From R-RK-3 sp031399085 (GTDB lineage: Bacteria; Pseudomonadota; Alphaproteobacteria; Rhizobiales; Rhodomicrobiaceae), in assembly GCA_031399085.1 (NCBI GenBank), contig JANNOQ010000033.1, positions 248,001 through 312,000 on the forward strand: a stretch of 64,000 nucleotides of DNA, written 5' to 3'. Position 1 is the first letter of the stretch; every line of letters starts with the position of its first letter. The notes under the pieces were generated by a model that made no database searches, had not been told where the DNA came from, and saw nothing but the letters and a program-made list of their open reading frames with translations. Shown here in pieces: positions 58,962 to 64,000 of the stretch. The position numbers were made by a program, and so were the translations under genes.

Positions 58962-59729
58962 TTGGACAACATCTTCGACCTATCGGGCAAAACCATCCTC
59001 GTCACCGGCGCGTCGAGCGGCCTCGGCCGCCATTTTGCCACGAGCCTCGCCAAGGCCGGGGCGACCATCGTCGCCGCCGCTCGCCGGGAGGAAGCGCTGA
59101 AAGACCTCGTCACGGAAATTACCGGGGGCGGCGGCAAAGCCCATGCGGTCAAAATGGATGTGACCGACATTGCATCGATCCGCGACGGCGTCGTACAAGC
59201 GGTGCGCCTTACCGGAGGCATCGATGGGCTGATCAACAATTCGGGCATCGCCGAGCGCGCGCCGCTGCTTCAGCAAACCGAGGAAAGTTGGGACCGCACG
59301 CTCGACACGAACCTGAAAGGCGTCTGGGCGGTGGGATGCGAGGTTGCCCGCAACATGGTCGAACGCGGCAAGGGCGGCAGCATCGTCAACATCGCCTCGC
59401 TGCTGAGTTTCCGCCAGAGTCCAGGCATCACCGCTTATGCCGTATCAAAGGCCGGCGTGGTCCAGCTCACCCAGCAGATGGCGCTGGAATGGGCCGAGCA
59501 CGGCATCCGCGTCAACGCCGTCGCGCCCGGCTATTTCGAGACCGAAATCAACCGCGCTTTCCTGCAAAGCGAGGCGGGGCAGAAGCTGGCGCGCCGCATC
59601 CCAATGGCCCGAACCGGCGAATACCGTGAGCTGACCGGCCCGATGCTGCTGCTGCTGTCGGAGGCAGGCGCGTATATAACAGGCAGTACCCTTTCAGTCG
59701 ATGGCGGGTATCGGGTAAATTCGATTTAG
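58962..59729 (+). CDS. SDR family NAD(P)-dependent oxidoreductase
   Basis: A 255-residue classical short-chain dehydrogenase. The dinucleotide loop is TGASSGLGRHFA near residue 15, NNSG follows (LINNSGIAERA) and the catalytic set is Ser in NIASLLSF with Tyr and Lys in YAVSKAG. ITGSTLSVDGGYRVNS ends the protein as in 3-oxoacyl-ACP reductase-like members. Substrate unknown; proximity to the acyl-CoA ligase suggests a hydroxyacyl-type substrate. TTG 58962 has GGGAGAG 6-12 bases upstream. Earlier starts (ATG 58908, GTG 58932) lie in or just after the palindromic repeat and have no good ribosome binding site. Confidence 0.88.
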   Translation: MDNIFDLSGKTILVTGASSGLGRHFATSLAKAGATIVAAARREEALKDLVTEITGGGGKAHAVKMDVTDIASIRDGVVQAVRLTGGIDGLINNSGIAERAPLLQQTEESWDRTLDTNLKGVWAVGCEVARNMVERGKGGSIVNIASLLSFRQSPGITAYAVSKAGVVQLTQQMALEWAEHGIRVNAVAPGYFETEINRAFLQSEAGQKLARRIPMARTGEYRELTGPMLLLLSEAGAYITGSTLSVDGGYRVNSI

Positions 59730-59780
59730 GCGCGAAGCTGGTATCATTTGAGCGTGCTAACGCTGTCCGCTGGAGGGCTG

Positions 59781-62700
59781 ATGAACGCTCCCGTCTCGCT
59801 ATCAAAATTTCAGGCCCCCTACGCAGCCGATGACATCGCGATTGCCCGGCGTCTGCTCGGAGTGACCGTAAGCACGCCGGAGCGTGACGCCGTCATCAAA
59901 GCCCGCGCCCGCGACCTGATCGCCGCCATCCGCGCCGAGGGCGGCGGTTTCGGCGGCGTCGAGGAGATGCTGCGGGAATACGCTCTTTCGACCCGCGAGG
60001 GCCTCGCGCTGATGGTCCTCGCCGAGGCGCTGCTGCGTGTGCCCGACAGCGCCACCGCCGACCGGCTGATCGAGGACAAGCTCGGCCAGGGCGATTTCGT
60101 CCATCACGAGGCAAAGTCCAGCGCGCTGCTGGTGAACGCCTCGGCCTGGGCGCTCGGTTTGTCCGCGCGCATTATCCGCCCTGGCGAGACGCCCGACGGC
60201 ATCGTCGGCCAACTCGCCAAGCGGCTCGGGCTGCCCGCGCTGCGCACGGCGACGCGTCAGGCCATGCGCGTACTTGGCAGCCATTTCGTGCTCGGCCAAA
60301 CCATCGAGGAGGCGCTTTCGCGGGCGCGCTCTGGCTCAGCCGGACTTTACCGTTACTCATTCGACATGCTGGGCGAGGGGGCGCGCACCGCTGCCGACGC
60401 GGAGCGCTATTTCACCTCCTATGCCGCCGCCATTGACGCCATCGGCCGCGCGGCGGGAAAACGGCCGCTGCCGGAGCGGCCGGGCATTTCGGTCAAGCTT
60501 TCCGCGCTGCATCCGCGATTTGAGGCGGTCAGCGGGGAGCGTGTGATGCGCGAGTTGACGCCGCGGCTCATCGAACTGGCGCGCCAGGCTAAGCGCGACG
60601 ACCTCAATTTCACCGTCGACGCCGAGGAGGCCGACCGGCTGGAGTTGTCACTCGGTGTGATCGGCGCCGCCTTTGCCGATCCGAGCCTTGCCGGATGGGA
60701 TGGCTTCGGTCTCGCCGTCCAAGCCTATCAGAAGCGGGCAAGCGCCGTGATCGCCTGGAGCGGGGATCTAGCTGAGCGGCTCGACCGGCGCATGATGATC
60801 CGGCTGGTCAAGGGCGCGTATTGGGACACTGAAATTAAGCGTGCGCAGGAGCGCGGCCTCGCCGACTACCCCGTATTTACCCGCAAGTGCATGACCGACC
60901 TCAACTATATTGCCTGCGCCGAACAGCTTCTGGCTTTGCGGCCGCGCATTTTCCCGCAATTCGCGACTCATAATGCGCTAACCGTGGCGACTGTGCTCGA
61001 ATATACAGGCTCAAGCGCGGACTACGAGTTCCAGCGCCTGCACGGCATGGGCGAGACCCTTTACGCGCGGCTGCGGGAGACCGACCCTGGCATTGCTTGC
61101 CGCATTTATGCACCCGTCGGCGGCCATCGCGATCTGCTCGCCTATCTCGTGCGCCGTCTGCTTGAGAACGGCGCAAATTCCTCGTTCGTTTCCGCCGCCG
61201 CCGATCCCGATGTGCCGGTTGACGACTTGCTGCGCCAGCCCGCCGCGATTCTCAAGACAGCCGAGGAAGCCCGCCATTCGCGCATTGCCCTGCCGCCGGA
61301 GCTTTTCGGCTCGTCGCGGCGCAATTCGCAAGGGGTGGAATTCGGCGACCGGGCCGCGCTCGACGCGCTGCTTGGCGAGGTGGCGGCGTTTAAGGAGGCA
61401 AAAATCGCCGCGACTTCGCTGATCGGCGGCACGCCCATCGAAGGGATTCGCCAGCCGAGACTGACGCCGATCGATGCCCGCACGGTCATCGGCGAAGCCG
61501 GCGAACTGGACTTAGCCGCCGCCGGAGAAATCATGATGGCGGCGCAGGCTGGTTTCGCAGCCTGGTCCGCAACGCCTGCCGCCACGCGCGCCGCTATCCT
61601 CGAACGCGCCGCCGACAGCCTCGAAGCGCGGCGCGGCCTCTTCATTCATCTCATCCAGGTTGAAGGCGGGCGCACGCTCGACGACGCGGCCGCCGAATTG
61701 CGCGAGGCGGTCGATTTCTGCCGCTATTACGCCGCCGAGGGGCGCCAGCTTTTCGGCGAAGGCCAGACGCTGCCCGGCCCGACAGGCGAGTCAAATGTCT
61801 TGCGGCTGCGCGGGCGCGGCGTGTTCCTGTGCATCTCGCCTTGGAATTTTCCGCTTGCCATCTTCATCGGCCAGATCGCCGCCAGCCTGATGGCGGGCAA
61901 CAGCGTCGTCGCCAAGCCGGCCGAACAGACGCCGCTCATCGCCTTCGAGGCGGTGAAGCTGCTACATCTGGCGGGCGTTCCGGCAAGCGCGCTGCATCTA
62001 GCCCTCGGCGATGGGCGCGTCGGCGCCGCCCTCGTCGCGGATGCACGCGTTGGGGGGGTGGCGTTCACCGGCTCGACCCAGGTTGCAAGGCTCATCAACC
62101 GCGCGCTCGCTGCCAAGGAAGGCCCCATCGTGCCGCTGATCGCGGAAACCGGCGGCATCAATGCCATGATCGCCGACGCAACCGCCCTTCCCGAACAGGT
62201 TGCCGACGATGTGGTGACCTCGGCCTTCCGCTCGGCCGGGCAGCGCTGCTCAGCCCTGCGGCTGCTCTGCGTGCAGGAGGACGTGGCGGATCGCATGATC
62301 GAGATGATCGCAGGCGCGGCGCGTGAGCTAAAGCTGGGCGATCCCCGCGACCCGGCGACCCATATCGGCCCGGTGATCGACGCTGAGGCCAAGGCCAAGC
62401 TCGACGCCACTGTCGAAGCCGCGCGCAACTCAGGGCGCATCCTCTATGCTGGCGCGGCCCCGCAAGAGGGGATTTTCGTCGCCCCGCACATCATCGAGCT
62501 GGCAGACCCGCGGGCGCTGACCGAGGAGATTTTCGGCCCCATCCTGCACGTTGCGCGCTGGCGGGCGGATGCGTTCGATGAGGTGCTCGCCGCAATCGAG
62601 GCGACGGGCTACGGCCTGACCCTCGGCATCCACTCCCGCATCACCGAAACCGCTGACCGCATCGCCCGCCGCCTCAGCGTGGGGAACGTCTATGTGAACC

Positions 62701-62876
62701 GAAACATGATCGGCGCGGTGGTCGGGGTGCAACCGTTTGGCGGGAGTGGGTTATCAGGCACGGGCCCGAAGGCTGGAGGACCACACTACTTGCCGCGCTT
62801 TGCGACCGAGCAGGTGGTGACGGTGAATATGGCGGCGGCCGGCGGAAATGCGGAGTTGTTGATGGGAATGGAATAA
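59781..62876 (+). CDS. putA: Bifunctional proline dehydrogenase/L-glutamate gamma-semialdehyde dehydrogenase PutA
   Basis: A 1031-residue bifunctional enzyme oxidising proline to glutamate. The proline dehydrogenase barrel (about residues 90-460) includes SVKLSALHPRFE, the flavin-contacting LVKGAYWDTEIKRAQ and FATHNALTVA. The aldehyde dehydrogenase domain (500-1000) has SPWNFPLAIF, FTGSTQVARLI, the catalytic Glu in AETGGINAMI and Cys in SAGQRCSALR. The size and absence of an N-terminal ribbon-helix-helix domain place it with minimalist type A PutA proteins that do not repress their own gene. TGGAGGG precedes the ATG at 59781. A regulator such as an Lrp is not adjacent. Confidence 0.97.
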   Translation: MNAPVSLSKFQAPYAADDIAIARRLLGVTVSTPERDAVIKARARDLIAAIRAEGGGFGGVEEMLREYALSTREGLALMVLAEALLRVPDSATADRLIEDKLGQGDFVHHEAKSSALLVNASAWALGLSARIIRPGETPDGIVGQLAKRLGLPALRTATRQAMRVLGSHFVLGQTIEEALSRARSGSAGLYRYSFDMLGEGARTAADAERYFTSYAAAIDAIGRAAGKRPLPERPGISVKLSALHPRFEAVSGERVMRELTPRLIELARQAKRDDLNFTVDAEEADRLELSLGVIGAAFADPSLAGWDGFGLAVQAYQKRASAVIAWSGDLAERLDRRMMIRLVKGAYWDTEIKRAQERGLADYPVFTRKCMTDLNYIACAEQLLALRPRIFPQFATHNALTVATVLEYTGSSADYEFQRLHGMGETLYARLRETDPGIACRIYAPVGGHRDLLAYLVRRLLENGANSSFVSAAADPDVPVDDLLRQPAAILKTAEEARHSRIALPPELFGSSRRNSQGVEFGDRAALDALLGEVAAFKEAKIAATSLIGGTPIEGIRQPRLTPIDARTVIGEAGELDLAAAGEIMMAAQAGFAAWSATPAATRAAILERAADSLEARRGLFIHLIQVEGGRTLDDAAAELREAVDFCRYYAAEGRQLFGEGQTLPGPTGESNVLRLRGRGVFLCISPWNFPLAIFIGQIAASLMAGNSVVAKPAEQTPLIAFEAVKLLHLAGVPASALHLALGDGRVGAALVADARVGGVAFTGSTQVARLINRALAAKEGPIVPLIAETGGINAMIADATALPEQVADDVVTSAFRSAGQRCSALRLLCVQEDVADRMIEMIAGAARELKLGDPRDPATHIGPVIDAEAKAKLDATVEAARNSGRILYAGAAPQEGIFVAPHIIELADPRALTEEIFGPILHVARWRADAFDEVLAAIEATGYGLTLGIHSRITETADRIARRLSVGNVYVNRNMIGAVVGVQPFGGSGLSGTGPKAGGPHYLPRFATEQVVTVNMAAAGGNAELLMGME

Positions 62877-63104
62877 ACGGCGCCGTTTGCGCGGCGGTCC
62901 AGGATCTCCCCACGGCGGCGGGATGCAAATGCAAACCACATTTAGCCTTTGGGTGTTCCCGCCTCTAATGCTCGGTGATTTCAGCGCCGATGCAAATTCG
63001 ACGCGGCCGTGCCTTTCGACATGATGGAGGAAACGCAGTACGTCATCACGGGCCCCGCCCGGCAGACTAGCGGGATTCTCCTGTGATGAGCGCCTTCGTA
63101 GTCG

Positions 63105-64000
63105 TTAGACCGGTTCGTGATGCAAGTGCGGGTTGCGGGAAAGTACGCGTGCCGCCGCTGTTGCAGACGCGGTCGTAACGTGTTGCGATAGGCTTGAAGG
63201 CCGGATGTAGCGATCTACTAATCGCTCCACAAATTCATCCATTTCCCGGAGATCGGCGGGGATGCTGAGGCCTGTCGTGGTGCCAGCGTGCATTGTCGCC
63301 AATGTTTCCACCCGGCCGGCGGCATCGACGCGAATCAATCTGGCCGGCTCCTTCGGCGCGACGATTTCGACGCCGGTAAAGGCAAGCTTTTGTTCCCAGG
63401 GCCCGAGCACCGCGAATTCGTCCGATAGGCGCAGCTTAACACCGGCTTCGGCCGCGTATTCGAGCAAAGCGGGGATCGCGCGCCATGCGTCTTTCATCAC
63501 TTTGGGATGGACCGCGAGAGGCTCGTTGCGGCCAGAAGTCAGGAGCGGCGAGAGGAAGACCTGCGGGATTTTGTTTTCGGCGGTGAAGGCGATGACTTCC
63601 CTGATCAGATCGAGATTTCCCGGCATCAATATTGTCGCGATCGACAGGCGCTGGCGGAGATTGGGGTAGCTGGCGGCCAGGCGGAGGCCTTCGGAAATTC
63701 GGGCAAAGGCCCCGGGCTTGCGCCGTATTTCGTCATGTTTCTCGCTGGCGGCGTCGAGGCTGACGAGGATTTTCGTGTTGGCGAGGTGGCGAAGTTCGTC
63801 GGTGAAATCAACTAAATTATAGCCGTTGGTGATAAGGGCGGTTGGCCGGTTGCGATCGGCGGCGTAGGTGAGAAATGACTTGGCGGTAGGCCAGCAATGA
63901 TCTTGCAGAGGCTCGTCCCCGACGATCGCGGCGCCGCCGAATAAGCCGAATTTTTCGATGGAGGCGAGCAGGGTTGTTAAATGATCCGAAGTTATATAGG
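63105..64000 (-). CDS. Radical SAM family protein, 5' part beyond the window
   Basis: The frame runs in from the right edge for about 298 codons to a stop at 63105. The visible part starts inside a TIM-barrel: GGAAIVGDEPLQ, ALITNGYNLVDF, ILVSLDAASEKHDEIRRKPG and MPGNLDLIREVIAFTAENKI match the strand order of radical SAM enzymes. The CxxxCxxC cluster would lie before the edge and is not visible. The C-terminal 130 residues (from about KLRLSDEFAVLG) have no clear cysteine cluster. Function unknown; related single-gene radical SAM proteins are common. It is convergent with putA. The 228-base gap 62877-63104 holds no gene. Confidence 0.75.
   Translation of the reverse strand, partial: YITSDHLTTLLASIEKFGLFGGAAIVGDEPLQDHCWPTAKSFLTYAADRNRPTALITNGYNLVDFTDELRHLANTKILVSLDAASEKHDEIRRKPGAFARISEGLRLAASYPNLRQRLSIATILMPGNLDLIREVIAFTAENKIPQVFLSPLLTSGRNEPLAVHPKVMKDAWRAIPALLEYAAEAGVKLRLSDEFAVLGPWEQKLAFTGVEIVAPKEPARLIRVDAAGRVETLATMHAGTTTGLSIPADLREMDEFVERLVDRYIRPSSLSQHVTTASATAAARVLSRNPHLHHEPV

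Noticed and set aside
62877..63104. Short plus-strand ATG frame (MMEETQ...) after putA
   Set aside because: It is only about 21 codons long with no family similarity.

Overview
This window is high-GC alphaproteobacterial chromosome, most likely order Hyphomicrobiales (Rhizobiales), possibly near Beijerinckiaceae; the family is an inference. The order rests on a linked sciP, fliJ-like, ctrA and chpT cell-cycle group, on DUF1134 and DUF1236 proteins, and on a dxs/xseB/histone-deacetylase-like neighbourhood. I found no rRNA, tRNA, CRISPR array, intact insertion sequence or prophage.

Layout. 1-9999: a truncated membrane protein, a threonine dehydratase-like enzyme, a processive family 2 glycosyltransferase, a ferredoxin/P450 pair, a secreted von Willebrand A protein, and a C2 group (malate synthase A, an IclR regulator, a 2-hydroxyacid dehydrogenase). 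10071-18520: a TakP-like TRAP transporter for 2-oxo acids with a terminator after the binding-protein gene, then a five-gene branched-chain-amino-acid-type ABC operon. 18533-22211: a MerR/cation-efflux pair sharing a classic 19-bp-spacer promoter, and a penicillin-acylase family enzyme. 22533-30572: the cell-cycle region, with sciP behind a CtrA box, a DUF488 protein, two paralogous lipoproteins, YajQ, a decayed Bug-family fragment, a FliJ-like protein, CtrA, an AT-rich orphan gene beside a decayed copy of a receiver gene, Mn catalase, the intact receiver and ChpT. 30858-43663: housekeeping genes (cysQ, DUF1134, a coiled-coil protein, a SET protein, dxs, xseB, an AcuC-like deacetylase, an SDR, a large acyl-CoA dehydrogenase, a Sua5/YwlC protein, a GlcD-like oxidase).

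44678-56873 is one long minus-strand locus for urea: urtABCDE followed by ureD, ureA, a DUF1272 gene, ureB, a fourfold-repeat protein, ureC, a Mop/TOBE protein, ureE, ureF, a DUF3995 gene and ureG. A good sigma-54 promoter lies before urtA, as expected for nitrogen control. The first gene, urtA, is interrupted by an in-frame TAG in otherwise intact sequence, so urea uptake through this transporter is lost unless the codon is suppressed or is a sequencing error.

57177-64000: an acyl-CoA ligase, an SDR, a PutA proline-catabolic bifunctional enzyme and a truncated radical-SAM protein. Several families of intergenic palindromic repeats are scattered through the window; two near-identical 81-82 bp copies lie inside the urt operon and after the acyl-CoA ligase.

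The observations most worth pursuing are the urtA amber codon, the four non-canonical small genes inside the urease operon, and the AT-rich orphan gene next to a 39-bp exact duplication of the receiver gene.
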